Shown piece after piece: positions 23,520 to 29,540 of a stretch of 30,493 nucleotides of DNA. The stretch's first letter is position 1; every line of letters starts with the position of its first letter. Made by a program: the position numbers and the translations under genes. The stretch covers positions 1 through 30,493 of IMG/VR virus record IMGVR_UViG_3300026367_000111. One strand, given 5' to 3'. This DNA comes from a virus. The notes beneath the pieces were generated by a model. It ran no database searches and was not told the origin of the DNA. It saw only the letters and a list, made by a program, of their open reading frames with translations.

Positions 23520-24434
23520 TCAAGCTCCTGCCCGCTGACGCAGAATTCGCAGCAACCGCGATTGATGACCGATATCACCGACCTTGGTATTCAGCGCTTT
23601 AAAGCGGGCCACTACATCGCCGACCTCGACACCGAGATCATCTGCCACCAGCGCCGAAGCCTTGCCCGTGATCAAGCCTGACAGGATCTCAAAATCCTTC
23701 TCAGCAGACCAACCACCTGAATACCCAAGATCATCCAGATGGACGACAACGATACGGTCATCCGCGGATAGCTTAGGCGTGGTCTGAACTGCCGCTGGCG
23801 CAGGCTTGGGCATCGCAGTTGCCTTCAGCTTCACGGGCGCTGGTGCAGCAGCTGCGGGTCGCGGCTTTTTCGCCCGCTCTGCTTTTATAGCTTTGATCTT
23901 CATGCCAACCGAGATCTTACTCCGGTTCACAAGATCGGCAATCTCATCGCGGCTTTGCCCGGCATCGAACGCCTTGGCAATGCGCTCAATTTCATCATCA
24001 GTGAATGGTCCGACCTTGTAGTCACGAAGCCCCGGCTTCATCGCTTTTGCGCCGCTACGTTGCTTCTTCACAGGGCCCACAGCTTTGCGGGTCGCAGACG
24101 CGGGCGAAACAGATGCCGCGTCCGCAGCAGCCACGGGCGCTTCCAAACTCGGCTTCTCCGAAACTACTGCCGCATCAGCAGGCTTGGCTTCCGGTAACAC
24201 CAGTGATTGCATCACCGGCAACACAAAGCTGACCGAGACACGCGCCCCAGTGTCAAAGGAGAAATCAGCATCGAGGCCGATGCGCTCCAAATCATCTTTA
24301 GCAGTGCGCAGGAATATCAGGACGTCATCCACCAGCTTCACCGCGTGCTCGAGCTTTGCAAGATCCGCTTGCAGAGCAACAAGAGTGGCTCCGCCCTGCC
24401 CTTGAATCCCCTTAAGCTGTTCCAGAACGTTCAT
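23520..24434 (-). CDS. DNA-binding protein with two homeodomain-like modules
   Basis: A 304-residue modular protein. Residues 1-50 look like a coiled coil. About 143-187 (GPFTDDEIERIAKAFDAGQS, then RDEIADLVN...KIKAIK) has the spacing of a SANT/GcrA-like helix-turn-helix. A Pro/Ala/Lys-rich linker (188-225) leads to a C-terminal module (226-304) in which LITGKASALVADDLGVEVGD followed by VVARFKAL recalls the same pattern. It is coupled to the methyltransferase (ATGA) and precedes the replication-type gene. A role in transcription or replication control is inferred; I know no family for the whole protein. Confidence 0.6.
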   Translation of the reverse strand: MNVLEQLKGIQGQGGATLVALQADLAKLEHAVKLVDDVLIFLRTAKDDLERIGLDADFSFDTGARVSVSFVLPVMQSLVLPEAKPADAAVVSEKPSLEAPVAAADAASVSPASATRKAVGPVKKQRSGAKAMKPGLRDYKVGPFTDDEIERIAKAFDAGQSRDEIADLVNRSKISVGMKIKAIKAERAKKPRPAAAAPAPVKLKATAMPKPAPAAVQTTPKLSADDRIVVVHLDDLGYSGGWSAEKDFEILSGLITGKASALVADDLGVEVGDVVARFKALNTKVGDIGHQSRLLRILRQRAGA

Positions 24435-25159
24435 ATCGTCTGCTCCTCTTGCTGATTATGGGTATCGACCGCTGCGCGCACTCGCGCACAGGAAGCCTCA
24501 AAATGCTGTGGTGATTTCTCAATCCCGATCGCGTGCCGACCGGACTGAACCGCGGCGACGAGCGTGGTGCCTGACCCCATGAACGGATCCAGCACCAATT
24601 GATCTGGCAGCGATGAATTTTCGATATAGAGACGCATCAAGTCGACTGGCTTTTGCGTTTTGTGGACAGCGTTAGCAGGGCGATGGCCGCGCCAGACGCG
24701 CTTGCTGCCGCCGTTATTGATGTCGACTGCCCTTCCCTTCCACAGATAGAGCGTGAACTCGCTATCCTTCATGTAATACCGCGTCCGGTTGGGGACGATC
24801 TTGTCCCAGACAAGCAAACTGTGAAGCTTGAAGCCCGCGCCGATAAAACCGCCATGCGCGGCGAAAAGATTGCTGTCCTCTGACATGACGTAGCAATCGG
24901 CATCTGGTTTCAGCGCTCGAAAGATCGGCCCGCCAATCTCGTGCCAGCCAACCACGTCCATAAGCAGGCCGGAATTGTCATAGACGGTGCTGGAGAACTT
25001 GCCGCCCATGGCGCCGGGTCGAGACCCGCCCGAGGACAGCGCGTAAGGCGGATCTGTGACGCACAGATCCGCCCGCAGGTCCAGTGTCGGCAGGATCGCC
25101 CGCGCATCGCCCTGAATCAGGCGGCAGCCGCCGATGGTGATATCGCGCTCGATCGGCAT
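24431..25159 (-). CDS. DNA adenine/cytosine-N4 methyltransferase, beta-type motif order
   Basis: A 242-residue orphan DNA methyltransferase. Asp36-Pro-Pro-Tyr39 (motif IV) comes before Asp191-Pro-Phe-Met-Gly-Ser-Gly-Thr-Thr199 (AdoMet motif I), the order of the beta group that includes CcrM. A HKTQKPVDLM block lies between, as usual. The target site cannot be read from sequence. No restriction gene is nearby, so it may protect phage DNA or mark it for regulation. The start at 25159 is preferred because the longer TTG-start frame begins inside a likely -10 box. It is the first gene of the leftward operon after a strong terminator. Confidence 0.88.
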   Translation of the reverse strand: MPIERDITIGGCRLIQGDARAILPTLDLRADLCVTDPPYALSSGGSRPGAMGGKFSSTVYDNSGLLMDVVGWHEIGGPIFRALKPDADCYVMSEDSNLFAAHGGFIGAGFKLHSLLVWDKIVPNRTRYYMKDSEFTLYLWKGRAVDINNGGSKRVWRGHRPANAVHKTQKPVDLMRLYIENSSLPDQLVLDPFMGSGTTLVAAVQSGRHAIGIEKSPQHFEASCARVRAAVDTHNQQEEQTI

Positions 25160-25194
25160 CAGTGGCCGCAACCAGCGAGAACGGCGAAATGACA

Positions 25195-25223
25195 ATTATC
25201 TTGTCTGTGGAACAGCACAACAT
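25195..25223 (-). promoter_or_regulatory. Possible promoter for the methyltransferase operon
   Basis: On the minus strand GATAAT (25195-25200) is a good -10 box; the -35 (ATGTTG at 17 bases) is poor. Transcription would begin a few bases later, leaving a short leader before the ATG at 25159. It lies directly downstream of a strong terminator, so the next operon needs a promoter in this place. Confidence 0.35.
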
Positions 25224-25229
25224 AGGGTG

Positions 25230-25266
25230 AAAAAATGCACGGCGAGCCTTCGAACCCTCGCCGTGC
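25230..25266 (-). terminator. Strong intrinsic terminator ending the short early operon
   Basis: On the minus strand GCACGGCGAG and CTCGCCGTGC form a perfect 10-bp stem with a 10-base loop, followed by ATTTTTT. It would stop leftward transcription from the Cro-like promoter before the methyltransferase. Rightward transcription is not expected to stop here because no T-run follows on the plus strand. Confidence 0.8.
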
Positions 25267-25294
25267 GCATCCATCACCACGGGAGGAATTTGTG

Positions 25295-25594
25295 ATGACA
25301 GGCGATTCAAACATCTACGTCACCATCGATCAACAACAGCACCCTGTCCTTTGCGGTTTGTGCAAGAATGCCATAGCCAGTCGGGCTGAAGTCGATACTC
25401 CCGATGACGTTGGGTGCGTCATCTGCGATACGCGGGCGACAAACGAGGAGGTCTTGGAGGCCGTCCAGAAGTACTTCCAAGACCAGCATCAGAATGAGAT
25501 CATCCGCCAGCTTGGGGAAACCGCGCGCGGCAGCAAATTCATCACATTCAATGGTAAGCCTGTCCGCAACACGTCTTACAAGTTTATCGTGTAG
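25295..25594 (+). CDS. Small double-CxxC zinc-ribbon-like phage protein
   Basis: A 99-residue protein on the plus strand, against the direction of its neighbours. Cys20-x-x-Cys23 and Cys41-x-x-Cys44 form a likely zinc site; a charged helix follows and the C-terminus ends in GSKFITFNGKPVRNTSYKFI, a phage-protein-like tail. A strong ribosome site (GGGAGGAA) precedes the ATG at 25295. A 112-codon frame on the opposite strand starts by GTG overlap with the next gene, but its protein looks like a shadow. The function is unknown; such small ribbons are often regulators or anti-host proteins. Confidence 0.65.
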   Translation: MTGDSNIYVTIDQQQHPVLCGLCKNAIASRAEVDTPDDVGCVICDTRATNEEVLEAVQKYFQDQHQNEIIRQLGETARGSKFITFNGKPVRNTSYKFIV

Positions 25595-25641
25595 CGAGAC
25601 TTTTGGTAGCTCCGAACCAATCCCATGTGATGCAACCGGGT

Positions 25642-25920
25642 TCACAGCGAGACACCCGTCAGGTCCGCCACCACTCGCCGATTACTGGAACCGTCAAGCA
25701 CTGCATCCGCGCTTAGCGCATATTCATTGCCGCCCGCCCCGCGAAAGTGCGTCTTGGTCACGCGCAGCCGGCCGCCCCAGTTCTTTAGCTTGATGACAGC
25801 ACGTACTGTTCCCATGGGGACTTCGAGTGCCGCAGAAACCTCCGGCATGGTGCAATCCCAGCCAAGGGGCTGGCAGTATTGCCAGATACGAAAGGCGATG
25901 GCGTGGCCGCGTGGTGTCAT
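25642..25920 (-). CDS. Winged-helix-like DNA-binding protein, early operon
   Basis: A 92-residue protein with a helix-turn-helix pattern in GWDCTMPEVSAALEVPMGTV then RAVIKLKNWGGRL, and a beta wing (RVTKTHFRGAGGNEYALSA). It is the last gene of the short early operon and starts by ATGA overlap with the 52-codon gene. It could act as a transcriptional regulator or as part of replication initiation. No named family. Confidence 0.6.
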   Translation of the reverse strand: MTPRGHAIAFRIWQYCQPLGWDCTMPEVSAALEVPMGTVRAVIKLKNWGGRLRVTKTHFRGAGGNEYALSADAVLDGSSNRRVVADLTGVSL

Positions 25921-26075
25921 TTATTGTGACTCCCATTGATCTGTTGGAAAAATTTTTCCGAACGCTGTTTCCAGCGATGCGCGCGGTCAGCCCACTTTTG
26001 GGATATGAAGCTGGCACGCGACGACCACGCCGCGAACCAAAGCCCCTGAACTTGCAGCCAAACGCGCCGCTTCAT
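25917..26075 (-). CDS. 52-residue basic, Trp-rich protein coupled on both sides
   Basis: An open frame missed by length cut-offs. It begins MKRRVWLQVQGLWFAAWSSR and continues with a basic amphipathic stretch containing two more Trp. Its ATG overlaps the stop of the upstream gene (ATGA) and its stop overlaps the downstream ATG (ATGA), giving an unbroken chain of coupled genes. No similarity is recognised. Double overlap plus the strong composition support coding. Function unknown. Confidence 0.6.
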   Translation of the reverse strand: MKRRVWLQVQGLWFAAWSSRASFISQKWADRAHRWKQRSEKFFQQINGSHNK

Positions 26076-26431
26076 GCTGCCCGACCCCGCACCGGCTCAA
26101 GCGCCACCTCGACTCCCGCCAGCACCATCACTGCAGTGACGTAGGACAACGCTGCATCATTGTCGCAGCGCAGCCAGTTGATTATCTGCCGTTCAGATAC
26201 ATCGAGAACAGGCGCGCCAAGCTGTGCAACCTCGCGTTCCGACTTACCCGGAAAGGCACGCCACAACAGCGATGCAAACCACCGGCGCGACAAGCTTTTG
26301 TGCTTACCCGAGCAAAAATCGTCACGCTTTGCATTTTGTGAAAGATTTTTCCGCATACTCGCTCCATGTTTGAACTGTGAAGAGTTCAACTGAAGCGAAT
26401 GTGAAAAGGAACGAGGGGGTGCTGCGGTCAT
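26072..26431 (-). CDS. Early regulator with a helix-turn-helix, CII position
   Basis: Up to 119 residues. The part after residue 55 has a helix-turn-helix-like block (KSEREVAQLGAPVLDVSERQ then IINWLRCDNDAA). The first 25 residues are variable; an internal ATG at 26356 with GGAG upstream would give a 94-residue protein, while the full-length start overlaps the Cro-like stop as ATGA and has AAGGG 8 bases upstream. In lambda order the gene after cro is cII, so a transcription activator role is possible. No family is recognised. Confidence 0.5.
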   Translation of the reverse strand: MTAAPPRSFSHSLQLNSSQFKHGASMRKNLSQNAKRDDFCSGKHKSLSRRWFASLLWRAFPGKSEREVAQLGAPVLDVSERQIINWLRCDNDAALSYVTAVMVLAGVEVALEPVRGRAA

Positions 26432-26670
26432 GCTGCATCCCTTTTGTCATTTTCAGAGTTTTGACTGGATCCGGCGGAGATGTTGGCATTCAAGCTTTCC
26501 AACCAAGCATGAGAGATTTCAAAGCCGCGTGTTTTGGCTGCATCAATAACCTGGCGAAACCGACGGTGTGGTATGCCACGCCTACCCCACGAATTCACGG
26601 TTGGGTAAGGTGCGCTGAGGTCAGCTGCCAGCGCAGTCCACGTCGGCCATATGTTATGAAACTTCTCCAT
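26428..26670 (-). CDS. Cro-like/YdaS-like repressor
   Basis: An 80-residue small DNA-binding protein. WTALAADLSAPYPTVNSWGR then RGIPHRRFRQVIDAAKTRG has the layout of the YdaS/Cro family (A-x-x-L... turn ... V-x-x-W-x-x-R-G-I-P). It is divergent from the CI-like gene and separated by the operator region. It is the first gene of the leftward early transcript and should block repressor synthesis or the early promoter during lytic growth. Confidence 0.7.
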   Translation of the reverse strand: MEKFHNIWPTWTALAADLSAPYPTVNSWGRRGIPHRRFRQVIDAAKTRGFEISHAWLESLNANISAGSSQNSENDKRDAA

Positions 26671-26677
26671 AACTCAA

Positions 26678-26721
26678 ATCTAATGCATTTTGCGTTACGC
26701 ATTGTCAACGCCATTTGCATT
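26678..26721 (-). promoter_or_regulatory. Leftward early promoter and operators between cro-like and cI-like genes
   Basis: On the minus strand TTGACA (26703-26708) is a consensus -35, with CATTAG (17-base gap) or TTAGAT (19) as -10. The dyad GCATTGTCAACGC (26699-26711) is centred on the fourth base of the -35 box. A perfect 5+1+5 palindrome (TGCGT-T-ACGCA) overlaps it, and TAATGCA (26681-26687) and TGCATTA (26716-26722) form flanking inverted half-sites. These are likely CI/Cro binding sites. Confidence 0.7.
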
Positions 26722-26744
26722 AAAGACCATGCTACGGCGTGCCA

Positions 26745-27362
26745 ATGATAGATTTAAACGACAGACTACGACAGGCGCGGATTGACGCCGGCTTTGAAGA
26801 CGCCAGCACGGCAGTCAAGGAATTTGGCTGGACTTACTCGACCTACATGGGCCACGAAAACGGAAGCCGCGGCGTGAAGAGCCCGGATGTGGCGAAATAC
26901 GCAAAAGCCTTTGGTGTTTCTGAGAGCTACCTACTTAAAGGACGAAGTGACACCACAACTCAAAAGCGCGACATCCCGGAAAATCATACTGGGCATTCTG
27001 AAACGCACGTCGCACCCTTCATTGCACCGTCCGACAGAACTAGAACGAGCATCTTAAAGCTCGCAGAAACACTGTCACCCCAATCAAAAAAGGTCGAAGT
27101 CTACCAACTAAGGACACACTATCCTTCACTAATGCTGCTATCCGGCGACATTCTTATTATCGATGCACACGTTACAGTCGCCACACCCGGGCAGATTGCG
27201 GTTACTCTAATCAGCAACGCGAAATCCGGCTCTGAGCGCACGGCGTTAAGGCTCGCCGCAAGCCCGCACCCGATCACGCCTATCGGCGAACCCGCACTGG
27301 CTTCGGACGAGAGCGAACGGATGGTAGGCGTCGTTGTGGCGTCGATGCGGCCCAACTTTTAA
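26745..27362 (+). CDS. CI-like prophage repressor, XRE domain plus degenerate S24 domain
   Basis: A 205-residue repressor (a GTG six bases earlier would add two residues). Residues 5-60 form an XRE-type HTH with the common FGWTYSTYMGHENGSRG and YAKAFGVSESYLLKG blocks. From about 110 a LexA/S24-like domain follows (YQLRTHYPSLMLLSGDILI). Aligned by the conserved P and SGD, the catalytic Ser is Thr124 and the catalytic Lys is replaced by Leu168 (TALRL). No Ala-Gly cleavage pair is visible. It maintains lysogeny, but self-cleavage may be absent. Confidence 0.8.
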   Translation: MIDLNDRLRQARIDAGFEDASTAVKEFGWTYSTYMGHENGSRGVKSPDVAKYAKAFGVSESYLLKGRSDTTTQKRDIPENHTGHSETHVAPFIAPSDRTRTSILKLAETLSPQSKKVEVYQLRTHYPSLMLLSGDILIIDAHVTVATPGQIAVTLISNAKSGSERTALRLAASPHPITPIGEPALASDESERMVGVVVASMRPNF

Positions 27363-27382
27363 CCTGAACAAATCTGAAATTA

Positions 27383-27420
27383 AATCAGAATAAGAAAATA
27401 TGAATTTTCTTATTCTGATT
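27383..27420. terminator. AT-rich bidirectional terminator between convergent genes
   Basis: AATCAGAATAAGAAAAT and its perfect complement form a 17-bp stem with a 4-base loop, 20 bases after the repressor stop and 7 bases from the stop of the convergent membrane gene. The stem is AT-rich with T-rich DNA on both sides, unlike the GC-rich hairpins elsewhere in the window. Confidence 0.65.
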
Positions 27421-27427
27421 AATTTTC

Positions 27428-27760
27428 CTATTTTCTTGGCCGCGTCATCAGCGCCGCCAAACCCAGAATGATGTCACCCACCACCCAGATTGCAAAAATC
27501 AGACCAGTTCCGATCGTTCCACCGATCGCTGCCCCAGCCCTCTCAGCATCGCTTGAGGCACCTTCCGTCAGCTCGCCTAAGCTCGAGAAATAGCTAAATA
27601 TCCAGAAGATCATCAATAAATTAAATATTATTAACAGCCACTTAAAAATTTTACCAAAGAAACCACGCTTTGGCTTTTTGATCGGATGTCCGCAATGCGG
27701 ACAATCAAAAGCCTTCGGGGATACCCTGCCCTCACACGAGGGGCAACTGAACGAAACCAT
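27428..27760 (-). CDS. Zinc-ribbon membrane protein, possible lysogenic-conversion (moron) gene
   Basis: A 110-residue protein. Cys6-x-x-Cys9 and Cys20-x-x-Cys23 (SCPSC, then DCPHCGHP) make an N-terminal zinc ribbon; a basic linker (KKPKRG) and two membrane helices (about 39-60 and 80-106) follow. The start has GGAG 7 bases upstream. It is an independent unit, convergent to the repressor and backed by its own terminator, in a clearly AT-richer stretch, all typical of a cargo gene expressed from the prophage. Superinfection exclusion is one possibility; no experiment or family name supports it here. Confidence 0.65.
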   Translation of the reverse strand: MVSFSCPSCEGRVSPKAFDCPHCGHPIKKPKRGFFGKIFKWLLIIFNLLMIFWIFSYFSSLGELTEGASSDAERAGAAIGGTIGTGLIFAIWVVGDIILGLAALMTRPRK

Positions 27761-27869
27761 AAACTCTCCTTAAAACTGTTTCTGATTTCATATTTTCCCG
27801 CTTTATGCGCTGCGAACAAGTCCTTCCCTCCCTTGCGAGACGGTGAGTCGCCACCCGTTTATCATGTCT

Positions 27870-27924
27870 ATGCGTTTTGCATTGACAATGCATCATGCAT
27901 TTTGCATTACATACTGCATTACGC
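27870..27924 (+). promoter_or_regulatory. Repressible promoter and operators of the xis/int operon
   Basis: TTGACA (27882-27887) with CATTAC (17-base gap) or TTACAT (19) forms the promoter. The dyad GCATTGACAATGC (27879-27891; 7+1+7 when one base is added on each side) is centred on the fourth base of the -35, as in the Cro-like promoter. Further copies are ATGCATCATGCAT and a tandem of TGCATTAC at 27903 and 27915, 12 bp apart. It lies 18-30 bases upstream of the first gene. Confidence 0.7.
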
Positions 27925-27941
27925 TGAAATGGAGCGAGACA

Positions 27942-28199
27942 ATGCAAGTATCCACAGAAACGGCAAAACACATCGTCACCCACCCGCAGATCTACGCGAG
28001 CCAACCAGCAGTGCTGGCGATCAACTGGGAACGGCTCAAGAATGCGCGGGGCCAGTCGGTCGATCACGATCGTATCGGGGCACCCGCCTATCTGATTGTC
28101 GATACCGACCGCGCCAGCGCGCAAATAATCCGCATCCGCAGCGCGGTCCGCGATTATGCCCAGACCAAGGGCTATGACCTGCCGCCGAGTGCAGCATGA
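27942..28199 (+). CDS. First gene of the rightward operon, unknown function
   Basis: An 85-residue soluble protein (AKHIVTHPQIYASQPAVLAI near the start, DTDRASAQIIRIRSAVRDYA near the end). No family recognised. The start at 27942 has GGAG 7 bases upstream and follows the repressible promoter; longer versions would read through the operators. Being the first gene under this promoter it should be made soon after induction, as expected for a regulator or an anti-host protein. Its stop overlaps the next start (ATGATG-A). Confidence 0.6.
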   Translation: MQVSTETAKHIVTHPQIYASQPAVLAINWERLKNARGQSVDHDRIGAPAYLIVDTDRASAQIIRIRSAVRDYAQTKGYDLPPSAA

Positions 28200-28594
28200 T
28201 GAACGAGCGCCTCATCCCCTTCGTCCGCGGCGTTTGCCTTATTGATCGCAACGATCCCGACACGCTGAAAGATGCCTTCATGAATGAGGTGATCGAGAAC
28301 GGCGGCGCATACGCCGACGCGACCGGTGTGGAAACATGTCTGTATGAGATCAGCCTACACGGCATCATAGCCCGTGGGGCATCCGAAATGGACGCCATCC
28401 ACAATTGGATCGCCGCTGCCAACGCGGCACTAGCGAACCCTGCAGGTGAAGAGGTTGAAGCTGACGGTTTCATCACAACACACCCGCCCTGCGGCACCCC
28501 GCGCAATCATGCAGAAGAGATCGCGAACGCAATGGCCGAACGCGACTGTGTGAAACCCCTCGCATTCCACCGGATGCCCTTCGGCATCAGCTGA
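28196..28594 (+). CDS. Small protein of the rightward operon, unknown function
   Basis: A 132-residue soluble protein with an ordered N-terminal half (LIPFVRGVCLIDRNDPDTLK) and a conserved-looking LHGIIARGASEMDAIHNWIA helix. The C-terminus is rich in Ala, His and Cys. No family is recognised. It is coupled to the preceding gene by stop-start overlap. A hairpin follows it and may reduce transcription into xis/int. Confidence 0.55.
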   Translation: MMNERLIPFVRGVCLIDRNDPDTLKDAFMNEVIENGGAYADATGVETCLYEISLHGIIARGASEMDAIHNWIAAANAALANPAGEEVEADGFITTHPPCGTPRNHAEEIANAMAERDCVKPLAFHRMPFGIS

Positions 28595-28639
28595 CACTGC
28601 TTCCTGCAACGGCGCACCTCCTCCAGCGTCGCACCTTAG

Positions 28640-28670
28640 CTGGCGGGCAATATCAGCCCGCCGGTTCTTT
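28640..28670 (+). terminator. Hairpin in the middle of the xis/int operon, possible attenuator
   Basis: GGCGGGC and GCCCGCC form a 7-bp perfect stem (9 bp if one G-T pair and a C-G are added) with a 7-base loop, followed by TTCTTTCC. It lies in the 98-base gap between two small genes. The imperfect T-run suggests partial termination. Confidence 0.5.
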
Positions 28671-28692
28671 CCTCGAATTGAAAGGCTACGTG

Positions 28693-28929
28693 ATGAATAT
28701 CGACGATATGGGCGACAACACCCGTTTGCCTGAGCAAAGAAAGGCCTGCCACTACTGGCCGGGCTGCGCCTGCGGGCCCAGTGCCAAATGCTGGTTGATG
28801 CGCCCGGACGACGCAGCTCCCATACCAGGCGCAGCATTCGCAATCGTCGCTGCCGTAACAATAACCATCATCGCATTATTTTGCGGCATCGCCGCAGTGA
28901 TGAGTTCAGTTCTGGCGTCGATCCTATGA
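28693..28929 (+). CDS. Small membrane protein with Cys-rich head
   Basis: A 78-residue protein. The N-terminal half contains CHYWPGCACGPSAKC (four Cys in 15 residues) and the C-terminal half is a long membrane segment (about 45-78, AAFAIVAAVTITIIALFCGI). No family is recognised. The ATG at 28693 has AAGG at 7-8 bases. Its stop overlaps the next gene (ATGA). Confidence 0.5.
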   Translation: MNIDDMGDNTRLPEQRKACHYWPGCACGPSAKCWLMRPDDAAPIPGAAFAIVAAVTITIIALFCGIAAVMSSVLASIL

Positions 28930-29201
28930 GCGCGCCCGAACGTCAGCGCCTGTCTGATATGCAACCCGCACAGCAGGCTGGGATCCTCTGCAATGATCCG
29001 AAATTCCAGCGCTTTGCTGCGGTCCGCTCGGGCCTACCCAATCACCAGTTTAATGCCAGCGCTGCCGGTGAATACCTTCGCGGTGTCTGCCAGATCACTA
29101 GCAGGACTATTCTGAACACCAGCAAGCCCGCTCAAGCCCAATTCGCTGCCTTGCGCACAGAGTTCGACGCTTGGTCAGGGCGGATCGCTCAACAGCGATA
29201 G
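28926..29201 (+). CDS. Conserved phage protein of unknown function (C-F-F-SR pattern)
   Basis: A 91-residue protein with PAQQAGILCNDPKFQRFAAV, AAGEYLRGVCQI, then TSRTILNTSKPAQAQFAALR and a final W-x-GR. I recall a similar pattern in small proteins near the integration genes of proteobacterial prophages (Cys, F-x-x-F, C-x-x-x-SR), but not a proven function. It is coupled to the previous gene (ATGA) and followed by xis after 60 bases. Confidence 0.6.
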   Translation: MSAPERQRLSDMQPAQQAGILCNDPKFQRFAAVRSGLPNHQFNASAAGEYLRGVCQITSRTILNTSKPAQAQFAALRTEFDAWSGRIAQQR

Positions 29202-29261
29202 ACCACCCCCAACAGCCCCTTTTAACCTGAATACGGCAAAGATCGCGAGAACGAGGACAAG

Positions 29262-29540
29262 ATGACCCAGCCCCTGCTTAAACCGACAGACGCTGCAGAC
29301 GTTCTGGGGATCTGCACAAAGACCTTGCAAGAGTGCCGCCGACGCGGGCTAAAGTATGTGAAGGTCGCTAGAGGTGCGATCCGGTACCGCGCTGACGACC
29401 TGCAGGATTACATCGAGGCCCAGACACAATGCCATTTCGAACCAAGAAAACCCGCGTCTATCAATACGACATCGTCGTCGGGGGTCATCGCCTTCGAGGA
29501 TCTTGCGGGACGGAGGATTTCGAAGCCGCGAAAGCGGTAG
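29262..29540 (+). CDS. xis: Excisionase/recombination directionality factor, HTH_17 type
   Basis: A 92-residue protein. Residues 7-53 form a MerR-like HTH_17 domain (LKPTDAADVLGICTKTLQEC, then KYVKVARGAIRYRADDLQDY), the usual form of small phage excisionases. GAGGA lies just before the ATG. Its 3' end overlaps the integrase start by 112 bases in another frame; the C-terminal GVIAFEDLAGRRISKPRKR is normal for the family, so the overlap is probably real. It would bind attachment-site arms and favour excision. Confidence 0.8.
   Translation: MTQPLLKPTDAADVLGICTKTLQECRRRGLKYVKVARGAIRYRADDLQDYIEAQTQCHFEPRKPASINTTSSSGVIAFEDLAGRRISKPRKR

Noticed and set aside
25307-25645. A minus-strand 112-codon frame opposite the zinc-ribbon gene
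   Set aside because: Its GTGA overlap is suggestive, but the sequence is a low-information Leu/Val/Arg mix and the plus strand has a much better ribosome site and CxxC pairs. It is kept only as a finding.
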